Source: Mycobacterium celatum (GTDB lineage: Bacteria > Actinomycetota > Actinomycetes > Mycobacteriales > Mycobacteriaceae). Taken from it: a DNA stretch of 64,000 bases. Below the pieces are notes generated by a model. It had not been told where the DNA came from, made no database searches, and saw only the letters and a program-made list of their open reading frames with translations. Location of the stretch: positions 1-64,000 of the forward strand of contig NZ_LQOM01000030.1 in the NCBI RefSeq assembly GCF_002101595.1. Direction: 5' to 3'. Positions 1 through 8,502 of the stretch are shown here, piece by piece. Position 1 is the stretch's first letter; each line of letters begins with the position of its first letter. Made by a program: the position numbers and the translations under genes.

Positions 1-406
1 CACGAGAACGCTCAGCTGACGCCAGCCGCCTAAACGCCACACGCAAATACGTCACCGAAATTCCGACCCAGACCACTAAGCCTCCGGATTCTCCAACTAA
101 TGCTGTATAACGCAATGACGATAACACCCCCAAACTGCGCGTCTGGTCACAAATTTCAGTGCCGCCGGACCCGACGGTGATCGATGCACGGCGATGAATT
201 CAACCTTGTTCGATTGAGATTCGAGGCGGTGCGCGAAGTCGACCACCGGCAAAATCTAGATATCCGTGCGCAGTTGGGGTCGCGCGTCCGTACCGTGCAT
301 GTAGCGGCACTCAGAATGGCGCGCCGCGCTGATGTCCAAGCCGTTCCAGCTCAAGGGCAATCCGAAATTGCTGCAAATGGGCCGGCTCGTCCATGGCACC
401 GGCGAA
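1..406. other. Non-coding stretch downstream of purQ
   Basis: I see no convincing gene here. The open frames that enter this stretch run antisense into purQ and have no family resemblance. The first 180 bases are less GC-rich than the rest of the window, which suits a spacer or the promoter region of a gene to the left. A weak GCCGG/CCGGC pairing at 381-403 just past the purQ stop could fold, but it has no T-tract. Confidence 0.5.
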
Positions 407-1081
407 CTAAACAGACAGAACGGAATCCAGCGCAGAGTAGAACAGGCCCAGCCCGTCGTCAGACGGCCCGGTCAATGCTTCGATTGCATGCTCGGGGTGT
501 GGCATCAGCCCGACAACCCGACCATTGGTTGAACTGACTCCGGCGATATTGCGCAGCGAGCCGTTGATGTTGTCGTGGTAGCGAAACACCACTCGCCCTT
601 CGCCTTCCAGCTCGTCGAGCACCTTCTCCGACGCCACGTAGCGGCCCTCACCCGATTTCAGCGGCACCAGCAGGTCGGCGTTCGGCGCGAAACGCGAGGT
701 CCATGCCGTTGTCGTCGACTCCACCCGCAACCACACATCGCGGCAGACGAAATGCAAGCCGGCATTGCGAGTTAGCGCGCCTGGCAACAGGCCAGCTTCG
801 CAGAGGACCTGAAACCCGTTGCAAATCCCTAGGACTGGCAGTCCACGCGCAGCAGCTGTCACGACTTCGCCCATCACCGGCGCGAACCGGGCGATGGCGC
901 CAGCCCGCAGATAGTCGCCGTAGGAGAACCCGCCCGGCACCACGACCGCGTCGACGCTCTTGAGGTCGGCGTCGGCGTGCCATAGGTTGACCACGTCGGC
1001 GCCCACGAACCGGACCGCCCGCGCTGCGTCGACGTCGTCGAGCGACCCGGGAAAGGTGATGACCCCGATGCGCGCCGTCAC
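407..1081 (-). CDS. purQ: Phosphoribosylformylglycinamidine synthase, glutaminase subunit PurQ
   Basis: Class I glutamine amidotransferase that supplies ammonia to PurL for the fourth step of de novo purine synthesis (FGAR to FGAM), in the cytoplasm. The 224-residue protein has the N-terminal motif [12 protein letters not shown], the nucleophile elbow [10 protein letters not shown] (catalytic Cys) and the C-terminal MPHPEHA with catalytic His and Glu. Its length is usual for the small PurQ that works with a separate PurS. It overlaps purS by 4 bases (ATGA), so the two are translationally coupled. The partner purL is not in the window; in M. tuberculosis it lies a little further along the chromosome. 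Identification is secure. Confidence 0.97.
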   Translation of the reverse strand: MTARIGVITFPGSLDDVDAARAVRFVGADVVNLWHADADLKSVDAVVVPGGFSYGDYLRAGAIARFAPVMGEVVTAAARGLPVLGICNGFQVLCEAGLLPGALTRNAGLHFVCRDVWLRVESTTTAWTSRFAPNADLLVPLKSGEGRYVASEKVLDELEGEGRVVFRYHDNINGSLRNIAGVSSTNGRVVGLMPHPEHAIEALTGPSDDGLGLFYSALDSVLSV

Positions 1082-1317
1082 GTCGCTTCCCGGCTCACGG
1101 TCCAGTCCTCGATCACCGTGTTGGCCAACAGCGATTCGGCAATCTGGGCAAGCTCGGAATCGTCGACGCTGTCGTCGACCTCAAGCTCAAATCGCTTGCC
1201 CTGGCGCACATCTGAGATTCCGCTGTGCCCGAGCCGTCCCAACGCGCCGACGATCGCCTGGCCCTGCGGGTCGAGAATCTCGGCCTTGGGCATCACGTGT
1301 ACAACCACCCGCGCCAC
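1078..1317 (-). CDS. purS: Phosphoribosylformylglycinamidine synthase subunit PurS
   Basis: Small structural subunit (79 residues) that bridges PurQ and PurL and lets ammonia pass between them. The sequence [17 protein letters not shown] near the start and the phrase [13 protein letters not shown] in the middle are typical of the family. The start ATG at 1317 is preceded on the minus strand by a purine-rich GGAGGAGCG. Its stop overlaps the purQ start, giving a purS-purQ operon. M. tuberculosis has the same 79-residue product (Rv0787A) in this position. Confidence 0.95.
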   Translation of the reverse strand: MARVVVHVMPKAEILDPQGQAIVGALGRLGHSGISDVRQGKRFELEVDDSVDDSELAQIAESLLANTVIEDWTVSREAT

Positions 1318-1371
1318 CGGCGCTCCTCCTCAAATCTGTTTGCTCGGCGCCAACTCTACCGGTGCCCGGGA

Positions 1372-2037
1372 TCAGGGGCAGGAGGCGATGTAGGCGTCGC
1401 ATATCGCGCCGGTCATCGCGTCCAGGACCTGGTCGTCGGACATCACCGACCACGGCACCTGCGGCGGCGCCGACGACCACAGGGTCAGTTCGCTGATCGT
1501 GCTGCTCTGTGGCTGCGCGACCAGGTAGGTGTGCATGATCACGGGCCCGCTGATCACCACCGCCAGCCGGTTGGCGCCATCGGCGGCGACCGACGGCGAC
1601 TGTGCGGGCGACCCCAGCTGACAACCGCGCAACGCGACCGCGGCGATGTTGAACACCGACGAGGCGTTCTGGCCGCCGCGCGCAGTGTCACCTCGCCAGT
1701 GCAGTACCTGGGCCTGCAGCTGCCACTGTCCTGGCGGATTGACGACCGTTGCCCGGCTGGCGACGGCGGACTGACGAGTGTCCTGCGGGAACTCCGGAGT
1801 GGCACACAACTCTTCGAACCGGAACCGTGGCGTCGTCCCGGTCACCGATACCGCGATGCCGGCAAGCGACGGCCAGCGGTACGTCGAGTTCAGCGGGATC
1901 GCCCGCGCACCAACCCATGCGCTGTCCGGGATCTTGTCGCACACCGGCGGACACGTCTCGGCGTCGGCGTGCGCGAGTGACAGCGGCGCGACCACCAACC
2001 CACCTGCGAGCAGCATCGTCGCCAGGATCACCCGCAC
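1372..2037 (-). CDS. Secreted hypothetical protein
   Basis: Unrecognised function. I chose the GTG at 2037 because AGGGGG sits 8 bases upstream and it places a classic Sec signal peptide at the very N-terminus: MRVI, a hydrophobic core rich in Leu/Val, then SLAHADA before the mature start ETCPPVC (cleavage near residue 24). The mature part has about five Cys (ETCPPVCDK, EELCATPE, LRGCQLG, GAICDAYIASCP), consistent with disulfides in the cell envelope. It lies 54 bases upstream of purS on the same strand and is divergent from the metallo-hydrolase gene with only 32 bases between starts. An alternative TTG start at 2061 would extend it by 8 residues. Confidence 0.75.
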   Translation of the reverse strand: MRVILATMLLAGGLVVAPLSLAHADAETCPPVCDKIPDSAWVGARAIPLNSTYRWPSLAGIAVSVTGTTPRFRFEELCATPEFPQDTRQSAVASRATVVNPPGQWQLQAQVLHWRGDTARGGQNASSVFNIAAVALRGCQLGSPAQSPSVAADGANRLAVVISGPVIMHTYLVAQPQSSTISELTLWSSAPPQVPWSVMSDDQVLDAMTGAICDAYIASCP

Positions 2038-2069
2038 AGCGCCGACCCCCTGAGCGCACAATCGTAGAC

Positions 2070-2708
2070 ATGGAACTCACGCATTTCGGCCATTCCTGTC
2101 TGCTTGCCGACTTCGGCCATACCACTGTGTTATTCGACCCGGGCAATTTCTCGCACGGTTTTGAGGGAATCACCGGGCTTTCGGCGATTGTGATCACGCA
2201 CCAGCACCCCGACCACGTGGACACCGCACGCCTGCCCGCGCTGTGTGAAGCCAACCCGGACGCCGAGCTGTATGCAGACCCGCAAACTGCCGCCCAACTC
2301 GGCGAGCCCTGCAAGGTGGTCAATGTCGGCGACGAGTTGTCTGTCGGCGAACTGACTATCCGCGCCGTCGGCGGCCGGCACGCGGTCATCCACCCCGAAA
2401 TCCCGGTTATTGACAACATCTCGTATCTCGTGGGTGACGGCGACCACCCCGCGCGGTTCATGCATCCCGGCGACGCGCTCTTCGTTCCCGACGAGCCGGT
2501 GGACGTCCTGGCGACCCCGGCGGCCGCGCCGTGGATGAAGATCTCCGAGGCGGTGGACTATCTACGCGCCGTCGCGCCTGCCCGCGCGGTGCCCATCCAC
2601 CAGGGCATCATCGCGCCCGACGCGCGCGGCATCTTCTACGGCCGGCTCAGCGAAATGACGGACACCGATTTCCAGGTGCTACCCGAAGAAAGCTCGGTCA
2701 CCTTCTAG
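2070..2708 (+). CDS. Metallo-beta-lactamase fold hydrolase
   Basis: A 212-residue enzyme of the MBL superfamily. The zinc-binding motif THQHPDHVD lies near residues 39-47, preceded by a short beta strand region with HFGHSCLLADFGHTTVLFDPG, which is characteristic of the UlaG/YcjY-like L-ascorbate-lactonase branch. Further ligands are GGRHAVIHPEIP and the C-terminal VPIHQGI. The substrate cannot be read from the sequence. The ATG at 2070 opens directly on the conserved MELTHFGHSC. Convergent with the FAD dehydrogenase (14 bases between stops). The position matches Rv0786c in M. tuberculosis. Confidence 0.88.
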   Translation: MELTHFGHSCLLADFGHTTVLFDPGNFSHGFEGITGLSAIVITHQHPDHVDTARLPALCEANPDAELYADPQTAAQLGEPCKVVNVGDELSVGELTIRAVGGRHAVIHPEIPVIDNISYLVGDGDHPARFMHPGDALFVPDEPVDVLATPAAAPWMKISEAVDYLRAVAPARAVPIHQGIIAPDARGIFYGRLSEMTDTDFQVLPEESSVTF

Positions 2709-2722
2709 CGCGCGAGCAGAAC

Positions 2723-4369
2723 CTAGGCGATGTCGCCCGCGGCGCCGCGCCCCGCGGCGCGACCCGAGAAGATGCACCCGCCCAAAAACGTGCCCTCCAG
2801 CGCCCGGTAGCCGTGCACGCCACCGCCGCCGAAACCGGCCACCTCGCCGGCGGCGTACAGCCCGTCGAACGGAGTGCCGTCGGCTTTGAGCACCCGCGAG
2901 TCAAGGTCGGTTTCCAAGCCGCCCAACGTCTTTCGGGTCAGGATGTGCAGCTTGACCGCAATCAGCGGCCCGGCCTTCGGATCGGTCAAGCGGTGCGGAG
3001 CCACCACCCGCCCCAACCGGTCGCCCAGGTAGGTGCGGGCGGCGCGGATCGCCGTGATCTGGCTGTCCTTGCTGAACCGGTTGGCCACCTCGCGGTCTCG
3101 CGCGGTGACCTCCTCGGCTACCGTGGCGTAGTCGAGCGGCAGCACGTCGGGCAGCTTGTTCATCGCAGACACCAAGTCCCGCAACGAGTTCGCGCTGACG
3201 AAGTCCACGCCCCGATCGACGAAGGCCTGCACCGGGCCGGGCGGGCCCGAGCTGGCCCGGTTGCGCAGCAGTTCGCGCACGCTGCGCCCGGTCAGATCCG
3301 GGTTCTGCTCCTGACCCGACAGCGCGAATTCCTTCTCAATGATCTTGGCGTTCAAGATAAACCAGGTGTAGTCGTAGCCGGACTGTGCGATGTGCTCCAG
3401 CGTGCCCAGGGTGTCGAAGCCCGGATACAACGGCGCCGGCAAACGCTTGCCCTTGGCGTCCAGCCACAGCGACGACGGGCCGGGGATGATCCGGATGCCG
3501 TGCAGCGGCCAAATCGGGTCGTAGTTGGTGATGCCTTCGGTGTAATGCCACATCCGGTCGCGGTTGATCACGCGTGCGCCGGCCTTCTCGGAGATGCCGA
3601 TCATCCGCCCGTCCACGTGGGCCGGCACCCCGCTCACCAGCTGCTCGGGAACCCGGCCCATCCGCTTCGGCCAGTTCGCCCGCACCATGTCGTGGTTGCC
3701 GCCGATACCACCACTGGTGACAATCACCGCTGAGGCGCGGAACTCGAACTGCGACACCACTTTCCGCGACGACGGCACACCGCGCGGTTCGGAAGAGGGC
3801 TCCAGGACGCTGCCCCGCACCCCGATCACCGCGCCGTTGTCGACAATCAGCTCGTCGACTTGGTGGCGATGCGCGAACCGCACGGTCGAGCGGTCGCGCA
3901 GCCGGCGCGCAAAGATCTCGACCAGCGCCGGACCGGTACCCCAGGTGATGTGGAAACGCGGCACCGAGTTGCCGTGCCCGCGAGCGTCATATCCCCCGCG
4001 CTCGGCCCACCCCACCAGCGGAAAAACCTGCAGGCCGCGGGCACGCAGCCAGCTGCGCTTCTCGCCGGCCGCGAAATCGACGTAGGCGTGCGCCCATTGC
4101 CTCGGCCAGTAGTCTTCGGGCCTGTCGAACCCGGCAGTGCCGAGCCAATCCTGCAGCGCCAGTTCGTGGCTGTCGCGCACACCGAGTCGGCGTTGTTCGG
4201 GGCTGTCGACGAAGAACAGGCCGCCGAACGACCAGAATGCCTGCCCACCCAGGTTGGCGCTGTTCTCCTGGTCGAGGATCAGCACCCGCATGCCGCGGTC
4301 GACCACCTCGCACGCGGCCACCAGCCCGGCCAACCCCGCTCCGACAACGATGACGTCAGCGTCAGTCAT
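2723..4369 (-). CDS. FAD-binding dehydrogenase (KsdD / fumarate-reductase-like)
   Basis: Flavoprotein of 548 residues of the fumarate reductase/succinate dehydrogenase flavoprotein family, which also holds 3-ketosteroid dehydrogenases. The dinucleotide-binding motif VIVVGAGLAGLVAA starts at residue 5, with LILDQE at the end of the second strand. A central GGIGGNHDMV and the C-terminal GLYAAGEVAGFGGGG with HGYRALEGTFLGGCIFSGR close the FAD site. I placed the start at ATG 4369 because GAGGAG lies 8 bases upstream and the Rossmann motif then follows at once; an upstream start would add 12 unlikely residues. Equivalent to Rv0785. Substrate not known. Confidence 0.9.
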   Translation of the reverse strand: MTDADVIVVGAGLAGLVAACEVVDRGMRVLILDQENSANLGGQAFWSFGGLFFVDSPEQRRLGVRDSHELALQDWLGTAGFDRPEDYWPRQWAHAYVDFAAGEKRSWLRARGLQVFPLVGWAERGGYDARGHGNSVPRFHITWGTGPALVEIFARRLRDRSTVRFAHRHQVDELIVDNGAVIGVRGSVLEPSSEPRGVPSSRKVVSQFEFRASAVIVTSGGIGGNHDMVRANWPKRMGRVPEQLVSGVPAHVDGRMIGISEKAGARVINRDRMWHYTEGITNYDPIWPLHGIRIIPGPSSLWLDAKGKRLPAPLYPGFDTLGTLEHIAQSGYDYTWFILNAKIIEKEFALSGQEQNPDLTGRSVRELLRNRASSGPPGPVQAFVDRGVDFVSANSLRDLVSAMNKLPDVLPLDYATVAEEVTARDREVANRFSKDSQITAIRAARTYLGDRLGRVVAPHRLTDPKAGPLIAVKLHILTRKTLGGLETDLDSRVLKADGTPFDGLYAAGEVAGFGGGGVHGYRALEGTFLGGCIFSGRAAGRGAAGDIA

Positions 4370-4483
4370 TGCGCCACTCCTCGATCCCGGCTGCGCCGGC
4401 CTCATCGTCGTCGGCGCGGCTCATGACGCTAAAGACTAGTGATCAGGCTGCGCCGGCGACCCCAGCGCCCGCCTTGCGATCGC

Positions 4484-5188
4484 CTAAGCTGCGTCAGGCA
4501 GTGCCCGATCCGCCTGCCACCGATACACCGTCGGCTCGCAGCGGTGCAGCAACGCGAGGTCCACGGCATCCAGCATCGCCTGCAGCGGACCCGGCTTGCG
4601 CAGTTGGCGGGCAGCGACCGCCACCCGCACTATCCCGTCGCGGCGGGCGATGCGCTCGGCCGACAGCACCAGCATCCGGCACCACCACGGCTCGGCGAGG
4701 AATCCTTCTCCGATCCCGAGCACCCGGGCACGCACGGTGGTGTGCCGGACCAGGTCGGTGATGCCGTGCAGATCGGCTAGCAGGCGAAAGCCGTTGCGGG
4801 GCAACGCAGTCACTGCTCCGGGCGACACCGTCCACCCCGGCGCGGCGAACAGCCGGGTGCGCAGTCCGAGGTGCTCGAGCACCCGATCAGCCGCCATCAG
4901 CCGCAGGTTGGCTTCGTGGGCCGGCAGCGTCGCGAACTCGCCGCGGCGCTTTTTGGTGGCCGCCTCGTCGTAGCCGTGCAACAGAATCGCGTCACCGCCG
5001 GCACGCCGAGCGGTCAACCACTCCACCGTTTCCGCGTCACGGTCGAGCCGGTAACCGCCCTTGAGGCGCGGAGCCACCAGCAACGAGACCGGCACCTGCC
5101 GGGCGTCCATCTCCGCGCAGAACGCTTCGACGTCGGCCAACGTTCGCTCGCCGATCCCGGAAACCGAGACGATCAGCTTTCCAGACAC
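4484..5188 (-). CDS. DUF2334 polysaccharide-deacetylase-like protein
   Basis: A 234-residue protein with the features of the DUF2334 family, a branch of the NodB-like carbohydrate esterase fold: KLIVSVSGI at the N-terminus, VPVSLLVAPRLKG, GDAILLHGYDE (metal-binding His/Asp pattern) and LRTRLFAAPGWTVSPG. No signal peptide is visible, so it probably acts in the cytoplasm or has another substrate than cell-wall sugar. It precedes the FAD dehydrogenase on the same strand with a 114-base gap. Same order as Rv0784-Rv0785 in M. tuberculosis. Confidence 0.85.
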   Translation of the reverse strand: MSGKLIVSVSGIGERTLADVEAFCAEMDARQVPVSLLVAPRLKGGYRLDRDAETVEWLTARRAGGDAILLHGYDEAATKKRRGEFATLPAHEANLRLMAADRVLEHLGLRTRLFAAPGWTVSPGAVTALPRNGFRLLADLHGITDLVRHTTVRARVLGIGEGFLAEPWWCRMLVLSAERIARRDGIVRVAVAARQLRKPGPLQAMLDAVDLALLHRCEPTVYRWQADRALPDAA

Positions 5189-5263
5189 ACCACTAGTGTG
5201 CCGGTGCCAGGTTTACAGACGGTGAAATCTATGCGGATAGCGGACGTCGATCCGTGGTCTCAG

Positions 5264-5752
5264 CTAACTCGGCAGCACGGCTTCAATGGCGGAGATCACT
5301 TCCGGTGCGTCGGGCTCCGTCCGCGGCCGGAACCGGTTGACCACGGCGCCGCCCGGGGCGATCAGGAACTTCTCGAAGTTCCACTGCACGTCCCCGGCCT
5401 CGCCGCCGGGGTCGGGCGTTTTTGTCAGTTCGGCGTAGAGCGGATGCCGGCCCGGCCCATTGACCTCGGTTTTCGCCAGCAGCGGAAACGTCACACCGTA
5501 GGTGGTGGAGCAAAACGTCTGAATTTCCTCGGCAGTGCCGGGCTCTTGACCCATGAACTGGTTGCATGGCACCCCGATCACGGCCAGCCCCCGCTCGGCA
5601 TAGTTCTGCGCCAGCTGTTGCAGCGCGCTGTATTGGGGCGTCAGGCCACATTTCGACGCGACATTCACCAGCAGCACCGCGCGGTCGGCGTAATCGGCCA
5701 GCGACGTCGGGCTGCCGTCGAGAGTGGTCAGCGGGATGTCGGTGAGAGTCAT
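5264..5752 (-). CDS. Glutathione-peroxidase-family thiol peroxidase
   Basis: A 162-residue peroxidase of the GPx family. The active-site Cys is in LVNVASKCGLTPQY (about residue 38), with the second conserved segment GVPCNQFMGQEPG and the Trp/Asn motif VQWNFEKFLI completing the catalytic site. It has Cys, not selenocysteine. Mycobacteria lack glutathione, so thioredoxin is the likely reductant, as for other Cys-GPx enzymes. The reaction would be reduction of H2O2 and lipid hydroperoxides in the cytoplasm. It lies just upstream of the DUF2334 gene and is divergent from the MFS pump. I do not recall it at this locus in M. tuberculosis. Confidence 0.93.
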   Translation of the reverse strand: MTLTDIPLTTLDGSPTSLADYADRAVLLVNVASKCGLTPQYSALQQLAQNYAERGLAVIGVPCNQFMGQEPGTAEEIQTFCSTTYGVTFPLLAKTEVNGPGRHPLYAELTKTPDPGGEAGDVQWNFEKFLIAPGGAVVNRFRPRTEPDAPEVISAIEAVLPS

Positions 5753-5811
5753 ACCGGGAGCCTACGCGAGCGGCCGCAAAGTAGCTTGATCACCTAGCTA
5801 GTCGTACGCTG

Positions 5812-7392
5812 GTGCCCGTGCCGCCATCTGCCGCCAGCCTGAAACTGGGCTATTCGGACAAGCTCGACGCGCGCCTGCTCCGGATAGCCGGCGTCTGCGC
5901 CCTGGCCGTGCTGATGGCGATCATGGACTCCACGGTCGTCGCCGTCGCTCAGCGCACCTTTGTCGCCGAATTTCACTCCACCCAGGCGGTCGTCGCCTGG
6001 ACGATGACCGGCTACACACTCGCGTTGGCCACCGTGATCCCGCTGGCCGGCTGGGCCGCCGACCGGTTCGGCACCAAGCGGTTGTTCATGGCCTCGGTGC
6101 TGGCCTTCACGGCCGGCTCGGTGCTATGCGCGACGGCGCCAAACATCAGCCTGCTCATCGCGTTTCGCGTGGTGCAGGGCATCGGTGGCGGCATGCTGAT
6201 GCCGTTGGCCGTCACGATCTTGACGCGCGAAGCGGGTCCGAAGCGGATCGGCCGTTTGATGGCAGTGCTGGGCATCCCGATGCTGCTCGGCCCGATTGCC
6301 GGACCGGTCCTGGGCGGCTGGCTGATCGACGCCTACGGCTGGGAGTGGATCTTCGGCATCAACCTGCCGATCGGCATCGCGGCCTTCGTCTTGGCGGCGG
6401 TCATTTTCCCGCCGGATCGGGCGACGTCGTCCGAGCCGTTCGACCTCGTCGGCATGCTGCTGCTGTCGCCCGGGCTGGCAGCCCTGCTGTACGGGGTGTC
6501 GTCCATCCCCGGTCGCGGGACAGTTACCGACCGGCACGTCTGGATACCGGCAGTTGTTGGCGTGGTGCTGGTCAGCGGGTTCGTGTGGCACGCGTTGTAC
6601 CGCACCGATCACCCGCTGATCGACTTGCGGCTGTTCAAAAACCGGGAAGTCACCGCCGCCAACTCGGCGATGCTGCTTTTCTCCGCGGCGTTTTTCGGCG
6701 CTGTGCTGCTCATCCCGAGCTGTTTCCAGCAGTTGCTCAACCAAACACCACTGCAATCCGGGGTGCACATGATGCCCGAGCGGGTCGGCGCGCTGCTGAC
6801 CATGCCGATTGCCGGATGGCTACTGGACAGGCGCGGCCCCGACAAGATCGTTCTGGTGGGCATCACGCTGATCGGTGCGGGCATGGCCACGTTCGCCTAT
6901 GGTGTCTCGACGCAGGTCAACTATCTGCCGCTCCTGCTGGTGGGGCTGGTGTTGATGGGCATGGGCCTGGGTTGCATTGCGATGCCGCTGATAGCGGCGT
7001 CGGTGCAGTCGCTGGCACCGCATCAGGTTGCGCGCGGTTCGGCGCTGATCCACGTCAATCTCCAAGTGGCGAACTCCATCAGCATCGCGTTGATGTCGGT
7101 GATCCTGACCGGCCAGTTCAACCGCAGCAAAGACATTTCCGCCGCTGACAAACTCGCGATTCTCAAGCAGGAAGCAGCGCGCAACGGTGTGACGCCCAAT
7201 CCCGCGGCGATACCTCGTCGTGCCCTTGCGCCCGATTTCATGAGCAACGTGCTGCACGATTTGTCACACGCCTACACCGCAGTGTTCGTGGCGGCGCTCG
7301 TCCTATTGGTGTTGACGTACATTCCCGCGGCTTTTCTACCGAAGAGGACGGTGGCCCCGGTCTCGAACCAACCGCCGTTGCTGGCCCCCTGA
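5812..7392 (+). CDS. DHA2-family MFS multidrug efflux pump (EmrB-like)
   Basis: About 526 residues with 14 predicted membrane segments, the number of the drug:H+ antiporter-2 family. Motif A appears as GWAADRFGTKRLF and motif C as LGIPMLLGPIAGPVLGGWLID; AIMDSTVVAVA in the first helix is typical of EmrB/QacA pumps. It would export toxic or lipophilic compounds in exchange for protons. A -10-like TACGCT at 5805-5810 lies 7 bases before GTG 5818, so a leaderless mRNA starting at 5818 (two codons shorter) is plausible. Matches Rv0783c. It ends one base before the convergent TetR stop. Confidence 0.93.
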   Translation: MPVPPSAASLKLGYSDKLDARLLRIAGVCALAVLMAIMDSTVVAVAQRTFVAEFHSTQAVVAWTMTGYTLALATVIPLAGWAADRFGTKRLFMASVLAFTAGSVLCATAPNISLLIAFRVVQGIGGGMLMPLAVTILTREAGPKRIGRLMAVLGIPMLLGPIAGPVLGGWLIDAYGWEWIFGINLPIGIAAFVLAAVIFPPDRATSSEPFDLVGMLLLSPGLAALLYGVSSIPGRGTVTDRHVWIPAVVGVVLVSGFVWHALYRTDHPLIDLRLFKNREVTAANSAMLLFSAAFFGAVLLIPSCFQQLLNQTPLQSGVHMMPERVGALLTMPIAGWLLDRRGPDKIVLVGITLIGAGMATFAYGVSTQVNYLPLLLVGLVLMGMGLGCIAMPLIAASVQSLAPHQVARGSALIHVNLQVANSISIALMSVILTGQFNRSKDISAADKLAILKQEAARNGVTPNPAAIPRRALAPDFMSNVLHDLSHAYTAVFVAALVLLVLTYIPAAFLPKRTVAPVSNQPPLLAP

Positions 7393-7956
7393 TCAGGCCT
7401 CGAAGAGCATCCTGGCGATCCGTTCGACTGTTCGCATCGGATCGGTCGCCTTTACCCGGGAATCGACCGCATCGTTGAGCCACAGGGTCGAAAACCCGTG
7501 CACCAGTGACCATGCCGCCAGCTCGGCACCGCCCGGATCAGCCTGCGCGTTGGGATCGCGCAAAGTCGCTACACCCCTTGATAACTCCGCACCGGCGGCG
7601 GCTTCGGCCGCGGAAAGCTCGGCGTCCGAGGTATTCAGCAGCGACTTGTCGAACATCACCTCGTAGTGGCCCGGGTGCTCGATGGCGAACCGTACGTAGG
7701 CCAGTGCCGCGTCAATGAAGCGGGGCCTGGCCTCGGCCAGCACGGCAGCCAACCGCCGGAACCCCTCGGCGGCCAGCGCGGTGAACAGCCCGCGTCGATC
7801 GGTGAAGTGGTGCGCCGGGGCAGCATGCGACACCCCGGCCCCGCGCGCCAGTTCGCGGAGCGAGACCCGGTCGGCGCCCCGCTCGGCGACCTGGCGCGCG
7901 GCCTCGGTCAGGATCGCCGCTCGCAGATCGCCGTGGTGATAGGTGGACCGGGCCAC
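7393..7956 (-). CDS. TetR-family regulator
   Basis: A 187-residue TetR repressor. The helix-turn-helix is at residues about 27-46 (VSLRELARGAGVSHAAPAHHF), after YHHGDLRAAILTEAA. The C-terminal part (FVDAALAYVRFAIEHPGHYEVMFD-like segment) fits the WHG ligand-binding class. It is divergent from the DoxX-like gene, with a 99-base gap that carries a repeated motif, so that gene is its likeliest target. The convergent MFS pump is less likely to be controlled from here. I do not recall the pair in M. tuberculosis at this locus. Confidence 0.9.
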   Translation of the reverse strand: MARSTYHHGDLRAAILTEAARQVAERGADRVSLRELARGAGVSHAAPAHHFTDRRGLFTALAAEGFRRLAAVLAEARPRFIDAALAYVRFAIEHPGHYEVMFDKSLLNTSDAELSAAEAAAGAELSRGVATLRDPNAQADPGGAELAAWSLVHGFSTLWLNDAVDSRVKATDPMRTVERIARMLFEA

Positions 7957-7979
7957 AGCGAATAGTCTAAGCCGGAATC

Positions 7980-8048
7980 TTGACAGTGGCTAGACGTCGG
8001 GCATATGCTCGCATCAATCAATCAACTTGTCAGTGTCTAGATAGGAGG
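7980..8048 (+). promoter_or_regulatory. Promoter and direct repeat upstream of the DoxX-like gene
   Basis: A good sigma-A-type promoter reads rightward: TTGACA at 7980-7985, 18-base spacer, TATGCT at 8004-8009. The -35 is inside TTGACAGTGGCTAGAC (7980-7995), and a near copy TTGTCAGTGTCTAGAT (8027-8042) lies 47 bases downstream, ending next to the strong ribosome site AGGAGG (8043-8048). Two copies of a motif bracketing the promoter between a TetR gene and its neighbour suggest a repressor operator; the binding itself is inference. Confidence 0.55.
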
Positions 8049-8055
8049 CCCGACC

Positions 8056-8502
8056 GTGGCTCCGCTGATCACTCTGCTGGTGGGCAGCATCGCCGCCCGC
8101 ATCGTCGGCTGGCTCGGGGTCGACTATGTCGGCAACTGGCCCAAAGCCATTGCCGTCGGGTTGGCGGCGATGTTCATCCTGACCGGCGTGGCGCATTTTG
8201 CGCCGCCCTTGCGCCGCGACCTGATCGCGATCGTGCCGCCACGTCTGCCGGCGCCCGGCCTGTTGGTCACCGTCACCGGCCTGCTGGAGTTCCTCGGCGC
8301 TGCCGGCCTATTGCTGCCGCCCACCCGGCCGGCGGCCGCCATTTGCCTGCTGCTGCTGATGCTGTTGATGTTCCCGGCCAACGTGAACGCCGCCCGGATG
8401 CCCAACCCGCCCAAGTCGATGACGACGCGGCTACCCTTGCGCACCGCTGAAGAGGTCGTCTACTTGGCCGCTGCCATAGTGGTCATTGTCAGCAGCCGCT
8501 AG
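8056..8502 (+). CDS. DoxX-like membrane protein
   Basis: A 148-residue membrane protein with four to five hydrophobic segments (about residues 2-20, 29-46, 68-88, 94-112, 130-146). The short conserved phrases LTGVAHFAPPLRRDL and GLLEFLGAAGLLLP fit the DoxX/DoxX-like family. Some DoxX proteins have been linked to redox or sulfur chemistry at the membrane, but no function can be assigned here. The GTG start at 8056 is set by AGGAGG 7 bases upstream. Its last 72 bases overlap the 3' end of ptrB on the opposite strand. Confidence 0.82.
   Translation: MAPLITLLVGSIAARIVGWLGVDYVGNWPKAIAVGLAAMFILTGVAHFAPPLRRDLIAIVPPRLPAPGLLVTVTGLLEFLGAAGLLLPPTRPAAAICLLLLMLLMFPANVNAARMPNPPKSMTTRLPLRTAEEVVYLAAAIVVIVSSR

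Noticed and set aside
381..403. GCCGG/CCGGC hairpin just past purQ
   Set aside because: Five-base arms in GC-rich DNA and no T-tract; expected by chance.
184..537. Plus-strand open frame at the left edge
   Set aside because: Runs antisense into purQ, basic and low-complexity translation, no ribosome site or family features.
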